A stretch of DNA of 64,000 bases from Rhodamnia argentea (GCF_020921035.1 NC_063158.1:3206001-3270000), one strand, 5' to 3'. Positions 47,731 through 61,155 are shown, numbered from the stretch's first letter. The notes: generated by a model from the sequence alone, not told the origin. Numbers and translations are program-made.

Positions 47731-50439
47731 TCAAGATTGACTTCCTTCGGGCAATGTAATCAACCGGGTTTTCGAGTCATACACCATCTCAGTTCCACAG
47801 CTGAAGCGAGAAGGGATAAATTAGCATATCAGTACGGACCATGGAGAACTGATAATAACTTGTTGATCAGAAAAGACAGTGGAGCGCTGATTGAAAGATG
47901 CAGAAAAACACGACTCAGGTCCAGAAAATTTCTTCCTACTCACTTTGAGCATTTAACAATGTTCGTTGTACCGCCGCTAGAGATGGACAATATGGTGCCA
48001 AAGAAGGAGACATTCTCCGTGCCGCAGTTGGGGCAGGCACCCTGCAACCCCGATAATCTTTAAGTACAGTTTTACTATGAAGAGTGCTGAAAATGTTGAG
48101 TGATGGATCATGATGAAGCTTGACCTTTAAAATGAGCGAGTCTTTCACAATCACATTCGTCAGCGATAGAGCCAGATAAACTAGGAGCGGCAGAGCCGCG
48201 AACCATGTGAAAATGAAACTAAACGGCTCAGGCAGCTGCAGGAGTGAAGAGAAAAGTAACGCAATTGGGGGTCACAACATGGAAGGCGCAAGATATCGAA
48301 TATCAAGCTCTTGCGAAGGGAAAAATAACCGAGACAGCGCGAACTACAAGTCCACAAAAGGAAGCAACTATTTCAGTAGCTCCAACAGCTACAAAGATAA
48401 AGGGACAAAAAGAAACAATTCCTGATTACCTCCAAAAGATATGTAATCTCAAATCCAGTTATATCATCCAGGAAGAAGAACCTTTAAGACCCGAAAAGAG
48501 CGGGTTAGGAGAAAAATGCACTTGTCTGGCAAAATGGTAATAGCGTGAAACGATCTTCCGGTAATAAACAAATGTCGGTGAAAACGAAATTCTACTTACA
48601 GTCCTAGTGCGACAACAGTTGCTGGGACATTCAACAGAAACATCTTGAGGTAATCAACAGAAAGGTCACTGTAGACCTGTCATGGGAGGATTAATCAGTA
48701 ATGTCTGAGCCCCTTGGAGGAATAAATAGACCGAGTAATAAAAAAGGAGAGAGAAACACACAAGAAAAATAAACCTTTCGGCTGCGGAGGCTGCATCGTG
48801 GGCCTTCGGCAACGATTTCGCTCCCGTCAGTCTGCAAAAAACAGAGGTGATGAAGCACATGATCTATTGGAAGGACAAGGAGGAAGGATAAAGCACATGA
48901 AGTTTTGCTTAATCTTGTTTATCGCCCCAACATCTGGCTTCTGTTGAAGAAGCAGGCAAGTTTCCACATTCCTCACAGAGTTCATGGTCCAAACAGGGAC
49001 ATAACATATCGTCTGTGGTATGGATGTTCCTATTTCTATATTGAACAAGACAGGTGCAGATGCTAATTGAACGAAGCTACGTCAATGGCTTGTCGAATAT
49101 GCTGCACCCGGTTCTCTCGCTCAATGTACAATCTCAATGGCTATCTATCCTCAGAAACAAATGACATATGTTAGTAGCACCTACAATCGCATTCTATGAT
49201 AGCGACCTTTAGTCTCAATTTCAGGTCGTCGTATTCTTGGTCGTTCATAATTGGATTGCCAGACACGTAGGCCATCGAAGCTTCCAAGAATCTTTGCTCA
49301 TCAGAAGCTGCATTACACGAGATGCGGAGAAGTCAGTGAAAGTGCATCCGATAGGTTGTGACAAACAGCATAATGGTTAGATGCGACAGTTGGAAACGTT
49401 TAGCTCAATCATCCGTTATACATAGCATGACAACGCTGCTTCCTTCCCACATGAGCTCTTCCTTGAGATTGTCGAATTCCTCATTTGACATGATTGCTTT
49501 CCCTTCATAGTAAAATGACTGTATAACAGCAATTAGTGTACGTATACGATGAAATGATGCATGCCATATAAAAGAAAAGAAAAGAAAAAAAAACAAAAGA
49601 AAGGTGCTCAGATTCTTCCATACTTGTAGTGCTTGAAGAAATTCTTGTTCAAGTTCGCCGAGAGACTTCTTCTCTTTCTTGTCTATGTTGCAATATGGCA
49701 GAATTTTGCTATCTTCAACATCGGACTCTCCTTCTTCTACCTTGCCTGAAAAGTGCACAAAAAGTCGAAACGACAGCCGATCAACCATAATCAGACATTA
49801 CCAAGCTAAAATAATCTTCGCCCAGGAAGACTTTTATCATCCTGACTGACTCATGGTGACTCCAGTTTTAGCAAACATGATTTTCTAGGACGGCACAGAA
49901 CAAACTAGCCAATATGGTGATCTCAGACAGCTAGCCGATACGTGATCAGATCATGAGAACAGACCATGTCGCGATCTGTATCATAGACATCAGCTACCCG
50001 ACTTATAAAAGCAAAGCAAAATGAGTCCCACATCCTAGAGCTCTGATGGGAAGCCGTGCGGCTCCTATTTTCGGCGCGATCCCTACTAAGTTTTCTCTCG
50101 GGCATGAAATTTTCCGGACCGTTTGTATCAGTAAACCACAGACTACACCTCTCAAGTACTCAGAGGCGCAAAATCACGTCACTGGGGGGGGGAAGGGGTC
50201 ATATGACCATACCGACCTTGTTGATCAGCAGTAGCCTTCACGGGGATCATGAGCACTCGCCGCCACACCCACGACCGCCGTCCATCGGATGCTCGGGCCC
50301 TCGAAGAGGAAGAACAAGAAGAAGAAGAACACGGCGCCGGACCCGGAACGGACGGCACGAAAGGAGCAGAGGGCTTCCGAGCGGGCTTAGCGAACAGGCG
50401 ATGGCATGTCAAAGTAGCCCCTAACTTGGTGCTAGCCAT
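47731..50439 (-). CDS. PGRL1: PGR5-like protein 1, thylakoid cyclic electron flow factor
   Basis: Thylakoid membrane partner of PGR5 in antimycin-sensitive cyclic electron flow around photosystem I (family knowledge). Exons: 50439-50217, 49745-49624, 49518-49422, 49307-49207, 48831-48775, 48676-48600, 48481-48430, 48235-48125, 48041-47944, 47800-47731; 1,008 nt, or 335 aa, all in phase. The Ser/Arg-rich N-terminus is a chloroplast transit peptide. SFYYEGKAIMSNEEFDNLKEELMWEGSSVVML and ASMAYVSGNPIMNDQEYDDL are hallmark stretches. Two membrane helices lie at about 213-230 and 249-271. The redox/iron cysteine pairs CPNC (283-286) and CSNC (311-314) are present. The start is the first ATG (MASTKLG). 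A GATAAG I-box-like site lies upstream at 50588, and the foldback element begins 197 bp upstream of the ATG. Confidence 0.95.
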
Positions 50440-50635
50440 GGCCAATACCAGTCAAGGGGAAGCGAAGAAACTGAGCAGACGAGGAAGATTAGTAGTGTCA
50501 ATCGACAGCCGATTCATTCGGGGTGAATTTTGCTCTTTCGTTGTTTCGTGAGTTGATGTTTGGAGGGAAAGAGAGACGGATCGTGAAGATAAGGTGGCGG
50601 AGCAACGTGTGGAGGGAAACGCAACGGCATTTTGT

Positions 50636-50781
50636 GGGTTTTTTTTCCAATTTAATTTTTTTTTAAATATTTACAAAAATATTTTTTAAAAACAAATATT
50701 TACGGATTTGGGCCTCGCTTGGCAGTTGGGTTGCCGAGCGAGGCTTGCTCGGCAGCCCAACTGCCGAGTAAGTGTCTATCT

Positions 50782-50822
<41 letters not shown>

Positions 50823-52318
50823 CGTTTTTTTAAGTGTTTTAATTATTTATATTTATAATATTTTCGTATTTTTTAACATGTTTATATTTATTTTATTTAT
50901 ATTTTTTTTGCGAAGCTTATCTTTATAACATAATTAGTAATAATTAATACAAAAAATTATTAAGATCTATAATTCATAAATAATGTTGTAATTATGTAAT
51001 TAATTGAAAATATTCACATAAGGAAAATCCCCAATACCAAACGAAAAGAAACCCTAGCCGCAGTATAAAAAATAGAGCCCAAAAAAATTTTAGGAGCGTT
51101 GCTCCCAAACCCCCACGCAGATTTGTTCGCATCGTAAAAGAGATTTGTTCGCTTGCTCGGAGTTGGGCCTATCGGCCCAACTCTCCGCGTCACAAACTAA
51201 ATTTCAATTTTTCCTCCACTTTTTGGGCCGCACAAAAATATGTCGGGTCGGGTGATAAACCGGACCGGGTACATAAAATTCAAAACATATTTAACAATAT
51301 ATGAAATTAATTGAAAATATTCATAATATAAAATTGGTAAAATATTCATATAAATAATGTTATTGGCTAAAAAGATTGAAAGAGGAGGAAAGAGGGAAAA
51401 GAGGGGTCATTTAATACTGAGAAGTAACACCGGAGGGAAAAAAAATGCAAAATTGACAAGGAAAACGGCCGTTTTCCCACACAAAAAGAAAAAGAAAAGC
51501 CCGGCATTTTTTCCCCAAAAAAAGCCGTTTTCCTTGTCAATTTTGCATTTTTTTCCCTTCGGTGTTACTTCTCGATATTAAATGAACCCTCATTTCCCTC
51601 TTTCCTCCTCTTTCAATCTTTTTAGCCGACCGAATTGCATAATTACAACATTATTTATATGAATATTTTACCAATTTTATATTATGAATATTTTCAATTA
51701 ATTTCATATATTGTAAAATATGTTTTGAATTTTATGTACCCGGTCCGGTTTATCACCCGACCCGACATATTTTTGTGCGGCCCAAAAAGTGGAGGAAAAA
51801 TTGAGATTTAGTTTGTGACGCGGAGAGTTGGGCCGATAGGCCCAACTCGGAGCAAACGAACAAATCTCATTTGCGATGCGAACAAATTTGCGTGGGGGTT
51901 TAGGGGCAATGCCCCCGAGAAATTTTTTTTTGGGTTATATTTTTTATACCGAGGCTAGGGTTTCTTTTCGTTTGGTATTGAGGATTTTCCTTATGTGAAT
52001 ATTTTCAATTAATTACATAATTACACCATTATTTATGAATTATAGATCTTAATAATTTTTTGTATTAATTATTACTAATTATGTTATAAAGATAAACTTT
52101 GCAAAATAAATAAATAAATAAAATATATGTTAAAAAATACGAAAATATTATAAATATAAATAATTAAAACACTTAAAAAAATGAAATTTAAAAAAAAAAA
52201 AGAGATAGACACTTGCTCGGCAGCCCAACCGCCGAGCGAAGCCCAAATTCGTAAATATTTATTTTTAAAAAATATTTTTGTAAATATTTTTTAAAAAAAT
52301 TAAATTAGAAAAAAACCC
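50636..52318. mobile_element. 1.68-kb foldback (Mutator-like, TIR-only) element with 9-bp TSD
   Basis: Left arm about 50636-51470 and right arm about 51522-52318 are near-perfect reverse complements, separated by a ~50-nt spacer. The termini are gggttttttttcc at the left and ...aaaaaaaccc at the right. The exact direct repeat gcattttgt flanks the element at 50627-50635 and 52319-52327. A 9-bp target duplication is the Mutator-superfamily length. No transposase is present. The arms contain a smaller dyad, GCTCGGCAGCCCAACTGCCGAG-like (about 50734-50767), of which the right arm has only one copy. A fully paired transcript would be an ~800-bp hairpin. Confidence 0.9.
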
Positions 52319-52329
52319 GCATTTTGTCC

Positions 52330-52996
52330 GTTTGCCCCCCTTCGAAAAAAACCAAACGGTAATTTTCGGTAGCCTCGAGCTGCCACGTCATCATGTTGGG
52401 TTGCTCACCACGATTGTGATTTTTTTTTTTTGTGAGAATGTGGAATTTTGGATTGGAGGAGGACACGTGGATTGATCTCATTGCCCACGTCCCACTCGAC
52501 CGGATGACAAGTGGATACTCCCCTTCCTTCCGTGCCAAAGAAGAAAGACAAGATTTTGACTCTCCAGACACCCCCCCAAACAAACTAATAAATCCACCGG
52601 TTCTATTGGGCCACCAGATAACAGGACCGGATCAATTGGTCTTGTACGATCTAGTCCCGAGACCATCCCGAGTCCTTCCGGTTCGGTTCTTAGTTCAGGG
52701 GTGGGATTAGGTTGGGCGGAGAACCGACCCTATTCATAAGTACATAAATAAATATACAACGAGACGCATGATATAGATTTAATTCGAATAAAAAAGTGTT
52801 GAACTTAGATATATTCTAAATTAGCATTTTATGTAAGCATTAATTTTCAATTAAGCTCATGAGCGACTCGAATTTATATGTATCGCTAGACTTAACCTGC
52901 TCGAGTAGTTTGGGCTTGATTTGATCTTAGAAAAATGAAAAGCATACACGGGCCTTCCGCCCAAAAAAAGATGAAAAAGCATACATGGATGGGCCA

Positions 52997-53053
<57 letters not shown>

Positions 53054-54390
53054 TGTCAAAAGAGTATCCATTTTTATTTTTATGTTTTTTTTCCTCTAAT
53101 TCATACAGGTTTTTTTTAGTTGGGTCCACAAATTTGTCATTGGTACAATCGTGTCATTCAATTTACATGATTCATGTAATGGATTTATTCCATCGTTAGC
53201 GAACTTAATTACGCTTACGTGGTCGCCGGCGCGACAATATCGAGTACTACAAAAAATGAAAAAGAAGTAATATTTATCACCATTGAATTTTGTTACATGA
53301 AAGTCTCTTCATTGAAAGACTTTCTTACTCCCATGGCACAAGACATCTGAAATTCCAAATGAGCATATGACGAAAGATTGCTCAAGATCAAATCGGGCAT
53401 CCGCTGTTAATTGACGTAAGAGCAAGAAATATAAAATTAGGGGTGATCGATTTCGGGGTAGACATATTCCGCACTCGAAACCTACCCTGTTATAACGGGT
53501 TCTCAATTTTTGGAACCCGAAACCTACCTAGTTTTTCCTGAACTGGTTCTATAACCTACCCCGCTTTTCCGATTCGGTTCAAGGTCTATCCGATAACCTA
53601 TTTTTTTCCCTTTTTTATTTCATTTTTTACAACAAAATAATATGAGCAACAAAACGGCTCAAATTAAAAGATGACCAGCATAAATCACTATTAGCCAAAC
53701 ACATGATCACATATTATTATGAATAATAAAAAGTTCAAACATGTAATGTAAAACATAAATTATAAAACTTCGTTCCCATTCATCAAAATAAATTTTTAAA
53801 CTCCATTCATCCATACAAATATTAATCCAAAGAATAGAGAGAGAGAGAGGCAACAAAGAATGGAGAAAAACCAAATAAGGTGAGGTAGAATTAGACTCAA
53901 CTTAGAGAAATTATGTTGTTTTTAAAAGATATCGGTAGCTACCTCAAGGGAAGGAGGATGATCTTTACCCCAACCTTGTAAGGAAGGCAATCGACTCCTT
54001 GCCTCGTTGCTCTCTTTCACAACTTTGTAGTGTAGTGTGCAGCTGAGAAGGAAACCCCCTCGATAGAACTTTAACTGAAGAAGAAATTCCACTAGGGAAA
54101 AAATTCAAGAATTCTCTTTCTTTCTTCAGCATAGCATAATCAATCTGTTTTGTTCTTGAACCTAGACAAGTGAAAACCCTTTCTTTCAGCGAGGCAAGAG
54201 AGGACTGACTCGACTGAGTTTCAAGCAGCAGATGGTTGGAGAGGGTTCACGCATTCCCCTACTCTTACTCTTAATGTGGAGACCTTCTAGTTGAAGTGCT
54301 AAGAACATATATTTTCCCGCTGTAAGTATGAGGGGACATTTCCTATCATATAGCCTTTCAAAAACTGACTTGCGCCTAAGATGCCTACCT
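52330..54390. other. Spacer with a long GA microsatellite
   Basis: AT-rich DNA with a 50-bp GA run at 53001-53050. A degenerate 'acccgaaacctacc' repeat occurs at about 53475-53590 and a short GA run at 53837-53848. No gene was recognised. Confidence 0.5.
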
Positions 54391-54396
54391 GACATG

Positions 54397-55039
54397 GACA
54401 ATCTTTTTAATTTTTTTAAAAATTAGGAATTTTTTAATACTTTCTATTTTGTTTTATTTTCATTTTTTCTATCCTTCGGTATTAGAGATCTTAGAATGGT
54501 AAGATAGCACCTCATCAGTTGGCAAGGGCCTACAAGCCCTTTGTTGAGAGACATAACACATTGAAAGTTCACAAATGACTATTGAGTCCTCGCCAGCCGC
54601 AATGGCTGAAGCCCTTTGTTGAGAGATATAATAGCCATTGCGACTGGCGAGGACTCAATAGTCAATTGTGAACTTTCAATGTGTTATATCTCTCAACAAA
54701 GGGCTTGTAGGCCCTTGCCAGCCGATGAGGTGCTATCTTACCATTCTAAGATCCCCAATACCGAACAGGTATTAAAGAGAATGAAGGAGAAGATAAAAAA
54801 AAATGAAAATAAAACAAAATAGAAAGTATTAAAAAATTCCTAATTTTTTAAAAAAATTAAAAAGATTGTCTATGTAAGTATCGGCTGTGCCACGTAAGAC
54901 AGTTGGAGTTCATATTAATTATTCTTGGCCAAAACGGCAAATCGTCAAAATGTTTAGGACTAAATTGACCAAAATTCAAAGAATTATGACCGAAATGGCA
55001 TATGCGCAATAAGTTTAGGGCCTTTTTGGTAATTTGCCC
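54397..55039. mobile_element. Hairpin core plus one terminal arm of a Mutator-like MITE (truncated)
   Basis: The segments 54397-54607 and 54633-54870 form a near-perfect inverted repeat around a 25-nt loop. Both outer ends read gacaatc / gattgtc. To the right, 54871-55039 has stacked 'tttaggactaaattgacc'-type units and ends with aatttgccc, the reverse of the GGGCAA terminus of the MITE at 60201. No matching left terminal arm is found, so the element is probably truncated on the left. It encodes nothing. Confidence 0.7.
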
Positions 55040-57400
55040 GGCCTGCAGCCGAAAGTCTTACGTTGTTTTTTTCTATTTTCCTCTAGTTTCTTGTCTTGTC
55101 ATTTTTCAAGGAAAGAGTGTCACCACGACATGGTCGAAACAGAAGCTTCCGGATATACCCTTTAATGATGTCCACCCCCACGAAAGTCTATTGAGTGCGC
55201 GAGTTGGAAAAGAAACCGAGTAGGTCTCTTCCCAGCTTCTTGCATGGAAAACAACGTTCTGGCCCCTAGATTGCCACCCTTCCCACTGACCTTTTCCCTT
55301 TTCCTCCTCTTCTTTTCCAGACTTACCCAGATGGCTTCGGTGGGAATTCTACCTCTTCGACACCAAACCCTTTACCAACATGCACATTTCCAAACATGTT
55401 CCCTAGGGTTTTCGAGCTTAGAAAAAGAAGAAGAAGAAGAAAAAAAAAAAAAAACTGCTACTTTCCCCTTGCTTTCGGATCAATGAACGAATACTTCACA
55501 GAGGGAGAGGGACGGGTGGGGGCGTGGTTGGTGACTCGTGCTCAACAGCTCTCGGTCAAGCTCACCTGCCCCCCGTGCACATGCGCACGGTCCCCATCTC
55601 TTTTTTTTTTTCCTGGCCATTCAAAAAAGGTGTGGTTATGGAAACGCCATTGAAATACGCACGTCGTGTCTAAATCGCTCCCAAAATTTTAGCGGACCGC
55701 TTCATTTCCTCGTTCAATAGGATTGTTAAAATAGTTTGAGGACAAATCTATTGAGCTAGTTAGCATGTCAGCTCGGTGCAGGTGATACTGTCGGTTCGTA
55801 TAAAATGAAGTGGTCCGGTCTATGTTCACGGTCCGAAGGCACGTGGTCGCCCTCCCATCCAAGCGAATTCTACGACGCTGTTATCGTCGTATACCTACAT
55901 CACGCGCTCACCTCACCCGTTTTGACATTACGATGCAAATAATGCAGTTGTTTCGCAGGAATTTTGTCCAGCGACGAACTATGTTTTCGCTTCGATTTTT
56001 TAATTAAAGGAGAACGGACCATGTGGCGACTCCGTACATGAAATGTCTAGGAGAACAGGAGAGTCGACAACTTGAATTTCGATAGTATTGTACGAACACT
56101 AATCGTACCGAAATTTAATCGGTGGCAAGAATTGGAAAGTACAATTGTTGCAAAGGAACCAAACGTGGACACACCCAGCCGGAATTTAATCTACAACAAA
56201 ATTTGACCACGTAATGACACTACGCCAGAATTGAATCGACGACGCAACACCTGTGATAGAGATACACGTCGAAATTCAATCGACTAGGCGAATCTGAAAC
56301 CTATGCAGCTAAGAAAAATGAAGTTTAGTACATGAAAATAAAGATAAAGATAGTAAATCGATTCATTTATGTGGAGAGCCTTCGAAAAGTACGATGTGGC
56401 GAATTAAAGCCTACAATCATCGGTTATCGACGGAGGTTACAAAGAGCTGTTACCAATAGATGTTACAAACAGTTATCAAAGGTTTCTTTCACTTCACTAC
56501 CTCAACAGTTTCTTCGACTTCACTATTTTGGTAGTTGCTTTACTTCACTACGTCAACGGTTGCATCCAAGATTGACGATTCCATTTTTTGTCGATTCATC
56601 CCGTTGTCGATTCACCGCATTGTCGGTAACTCTATCGGTAAATGATTGGATATCATGTTCTCATCGATTAAGTCTATGGCGTGCCCCGACGATAAAAATA
56701 ACAAGAATCGGTAATTTTATTTTTCGTGCAAACAGAAACCATGCTGGGAGTTTCTCACGCGTACTCGTACATGGTTTCCGGACATCATTGTTTCGTGCAA
56801 GAACGTCAGGGGCTTCGAGAAAAGCTTCAAGGGACGAGCCTCGGCTCACTTTTCGATCACTTCGCACGCTACATAATGGGAGTAATGAACTGTGGAAATT
56901 TCCTCGTGGCTGTGTATTAAATGAATTTGAGCCACGAAGATTCTGGTGTCCACAGGAGACCGAAACAGCGATGGGTTAGATAGAAACGTGCGATTTTTTT
57001 CACTTGTTAGGTGGCTTCACCTTTCGTTGAATCTACAACAAACTAGGATGTTGCCCTTTCGCCTCTTGTCTACTCCTTTTCCTCCTCCTTTCTCTCTTGT
57101 GCATTATCAAGTCAGGACAGTGAAATCAACAAAACCGGTTGATCAACGAACACATTTCATTACTCGGATCATGGTTCGATTATATGCTCGACCCTGCTTG
57201 TGAGTATATAGTCAATGAGCATAGAACCGAAAATAATCTGAGGACCGACCATCAAACCATTGCGAATTTCCCGGCGTCTCATCGTCGGACCGAACATGTC
57301 TGTGCACGTACGATGAAAATCATGGTCCGGGACGGTTAGACCGTGCTTCTCTCCCCTCCCCCCATGCTTCGACCTGCCATTCAGCTCACCTCCCACCGGT
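55040..57400. other. Spacer upstream of ANS, no gene seen
   Basis: Includes decayed ~60-bp repeats around 56095-56285 (phrases like 'cgaaatttaatcg' / 'cgaaattcaatcgac') and a Thr/Ser-coloured open frame at 56332-56979 with no family motif. The distal ANS promoter probably lies at its right end. Confidence 0.45.
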
Positions 57401-57414
57401 GTTGACCCTTTGAG

Positions 57415-57600
57415 GATATTCACGTGTACAACTTACCCAGGAAACCAGGCACGTTATTTCTCTATCGACTTTTGGTAGCTCTAGCTTCTCCCGTTCCACA
57501 AGAATCACCCGGGACCCATCTCCACCATTGCTTTTTTTAAGTATTTCTTCTTTCAAAGCTAATACTCTCCGGTTCAGATTGGCATCCCCTATAAAGACCC
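57415..57600 (+). promoter_or_regulatory. ANS proximal promoter: G-box, MYB-type sites and TATA box
   Basis: A palindromic CACGTG G-box is at 57421-57426. An AC-element-like ACTTACCC follows at 57431-57438, and TTTGGTAG (57471-57478) is a reverse MYB AC-type core. A TATAAAG box is at 57590-57596, 87 bp before the ATG. Closely spaced bHLH and MYB sites are what MYB-bHLH-WD40 control of anthocyanin genes would use. The assignment is inference from motifs. Confidence 0.6.
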
Positions 57601-57655
57601 CACCAGGAGTTTGGAGCTTGATCATACCGGATTTGGTGTTTGCAACGCTGTGTAG

Positions 57656-58961
<1,306 letters not shown>

Positions 58962-59049
58962 TCGGCATCTGTTCGTCTCGTATTGAGTTGGCTACACTAG
59001 CTAAAAAAGAAAAAAGAAAAAGACAAACTTCTCCTAAGGCGTTTGTCTG

Positions 59050-59315
59050 TTGATTTATCATGTGCCGTGTCATAAATGCTCATCTGGTCTTGTGACCAGA
59101 TTTCTGTTAAATAAGATTCATGTTTTCTCATCCGATTTTAGTCCTACCTTCGTTGTCTATGGAAAATTCAAGTATTACCTTCCATCTCGCCATAGCCGAA
59201 ACCAGGCATCATCTCCATGCTCCTCAAATTAGAGAAACACGTAATTTTATCGGAAAGTTATATCGAGAATGACATGTACAGATTACAGGGATTACAAAAG
59301 AAATTCCAGCAATCA
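59050..59315. repeat. 3'-flank duplicate, copy A (downstream of ANS)
   Basis: This sequence, ~90 bp past the ANS stop, is ~85-90 percent similar by eye to 61202-61405, in the same orientation. Shared phrases include 'aggcatcatctccatg', 'ctcaaattagagaaacac', 'ataattttatcgg'-like and 'agattacagggattacaaaa'. A few indels separate them. It is probably a remnant of a local duplication. Confidence 0.85.
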
Positions 59316-59498
59316 GTAACTTATGGGTGACCGTGTTGCTCCTACTAAACAAGGGCACGAGGGATTATTGTTTTTACTGAGTAGATTCTGCGAGAAGTTA
59401 AGGACCTGAAACTATATTGAACTAACACACCCCAGTTGCAGTAAAAGAAAAAGAGGGTCACCTGTAGTTAGGACCTTTCCATGAGGCTTAGGACAACA

Positions 59499-60174
59499 TA
59501 TTGTGAGCGCGCAATAAAAGCCCGATACTTTCACCAGGAGAGATCGCTAAAAGAGAGCCCAAATTCGAGCCCGTCAACATATCCAATTGGACCCACATTC
59601 ACTTAAAAGCTTAAGCCAATGAGTTATAGGACAATTTGGATATATTGACTGCTTTACACAATACCAATTCTCCGATGTAAAACTTCTCTAATACAACTCA
59701 CACGTGCATCTCAACAATCTCCCTCTCACATGTGAACTTCAGTATTAAATTTGCTCCTCCTTAATTGAAGTATCATTCTACACCAACATATCTCAAATTC
59801 AATGTCCACCAACGCCTATCGAGCCCGCATTGCTACACCACAGCGTTCACTGGTCCGAAAATCGCGCTGGTCGCCAGATTCCTTCTTTATAATATTCACC
59901 AAATACTTATACATATTGGGAATAGGCTACCATTTAATCAAAGGTTCTAATACCATTTGTTGGGAGCGCATAGTAGAAGCCCGATACCTTCGCATAGGAA
60001 ATCGCCAAGAGGGAATCCAAGTTTGAGCCTGTCAACATATCTAATTAGATCCACATTCACTCAAAAGCTTAAGCATATGAGTTATATGCCAATTTGGATA
60101 TATTGACCGCTATACATTACCTCAATTTTTCGATGTAGGACTTTTTTAACACAACTCACATGTGCATCTCAGCA
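59499..60174 (-). mobile_element. Intact TRIM retroelement with 5-bp TSD
   Basis: Two ~217-bp LTRs (59499-59716 and 59958-60174) flank a 241-bp non-coding interior. The exact duplication caaca flanks the element at 59494-59498 and 60175-60179. On the minus strand the right LTR is the 5' LTR. Just left of it, GGTTCTAATACCA (59943-59955) is the complement of a TGGTATTAGAACC-type primer-binding site. A GAGAGGGAGA polypurine tract abuts the left LTR. The LTRs differ at many sites, so the insertion is old. No ORF is present, as expected for a terminal-repeat retrotransposon in miniature. Confidence 0.88.
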
Positions 60175-60200
60175 CAACAAGTATTCTTATGTATAGTTCG

Positions 60201-60739
60201 GGCAAGTTGTCAAAAGAGTCATAAACCTATTGCACTTTTGCCAATTCAATCCTAAACCTTTTGCATTTGTGTCAATTCAATCATAAACTTTTTGCATGTG
60301 TATCAATTCATTCCATCCGGCGCCGACGTGGATCTTGGCGTTGATTTGGATAATTTTTAATAATAGTTTTGAATTATTTTTCTTTTCTTTATCTTTCCTT
60401 TTTATTCTTTCTTCTTCCTCCAGTGGTCGTTGCCAAGCAAGGTTGACCTTCCCCGTGGCCGACGAGGGCGAGCCTTGCCTAAGGTCCCTCGACAACCTTA
60501 GCCTCAACCGATCGCCGGTAGTGGCAGGCTGGGGAAGAAGAAAGAAAGAAAAAAGCGAAAGAGAACAAAAAGAAAAAAAGAAAAAGAATAATACGCCAAC
60601 ATCAACTGACCAAAGTTGATTGGATATATTAAATTGGCAAAATCAAAAGATTTAGAATTAATTGGCACAAAATTAAAAGGTTTATGACTGAATTGGTAAA
60701 AGTGCAATATATTTAGGACTTTCTTGATAATTTTCTTCC
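60201..60739. mobile_element. Mutator-like MITE with multi-unit inverted ends
   Basis: The left arm (60201-60300) and right arm (about 60620-60739) are imperfect inverted repeats built from two to three copies of a ~37-bp unit ('cctaaaccttttgcatttgtgtcaattcaat'). The termini are GGGCAAGTTGTCAAAAG and its right counterpart. The flanks tatagttcg (60192-60200) and tataattca (60740-60748) match 7 of 9, fitting a 9-bp Mutator duplication. The centre has an inverted CT/GA-rich pair around a GC-rich core ('gtggccgacgagggcgagcc'). It is non-coding. Confidence 0.7.
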
Positions 60740-60924
60740 TATAATTCAGGTACAACATCAGAAAATATATCTGAACTCGTAAGTGTTTGGCAGCACTTTG
60801 GCCAGCGATTGAATGACATAAATCAAGGGCTTGTCGTCGATGAAAAAGCATGATGGCCTCAAACAATGCATGACTTTGTTTCAAAGCGATATTGCTAGCT
60901 TATTCATGCCATATATATAAATTA

Positions 60925-61040
60925 TGTAGCACCGACACAGCACGACAAGGCTACACGTCATTTCTCAAAAAATACGGAATTCCGACACGTTAGGATACGT
61001 AGTATATTAAATGTATATTTTTTCATATATACATAATAAA
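60925..61040. repeat. Dispersed AT-rich repeat, two copies (also 63435-63580)
   Basis: Both places share 'acacgacacgatacgacaag'-like, 'aaaaatacggaattccgacacgtt' / 'aaaatatttcgacacgttgggac' and TA-rich tails. The class is unknown; a MITE or LTR scrap is likely. Confidence 0.45.
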
Positions 61041-61099
61041 TAATCATGATAAATATAAAATAATCACGACGAGTTTCCTCTTTTTCTGTTGGAAATTCA

Positions 61100-61101
<2 letters not shown>

Positions 61102-61153
<52 letters not shown>
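61102..61153. repeat. (TA)n microsatellite
   Basis: About 25 uninterrupted TA units, downstream of the HPR3-like gene stop. Strongly hairpin-prone and likely polymorphic. Confidence 0.95.

Positions 61154-61155
<2 letters not shown>

Noticed and set aside
50636-52318. Possibility that the big palindrome is only an assembly inversion
   Set aside because: An exact 9-bp duplication at both edges and small arm differences favour a real insertion, although read support was not available.
56332-56979. 215-aa plus-strand open frame upstream of ANS
   Set aside because: Composition is random-like, it overlaps decayed repeats, and no family motif or promoter is seen.
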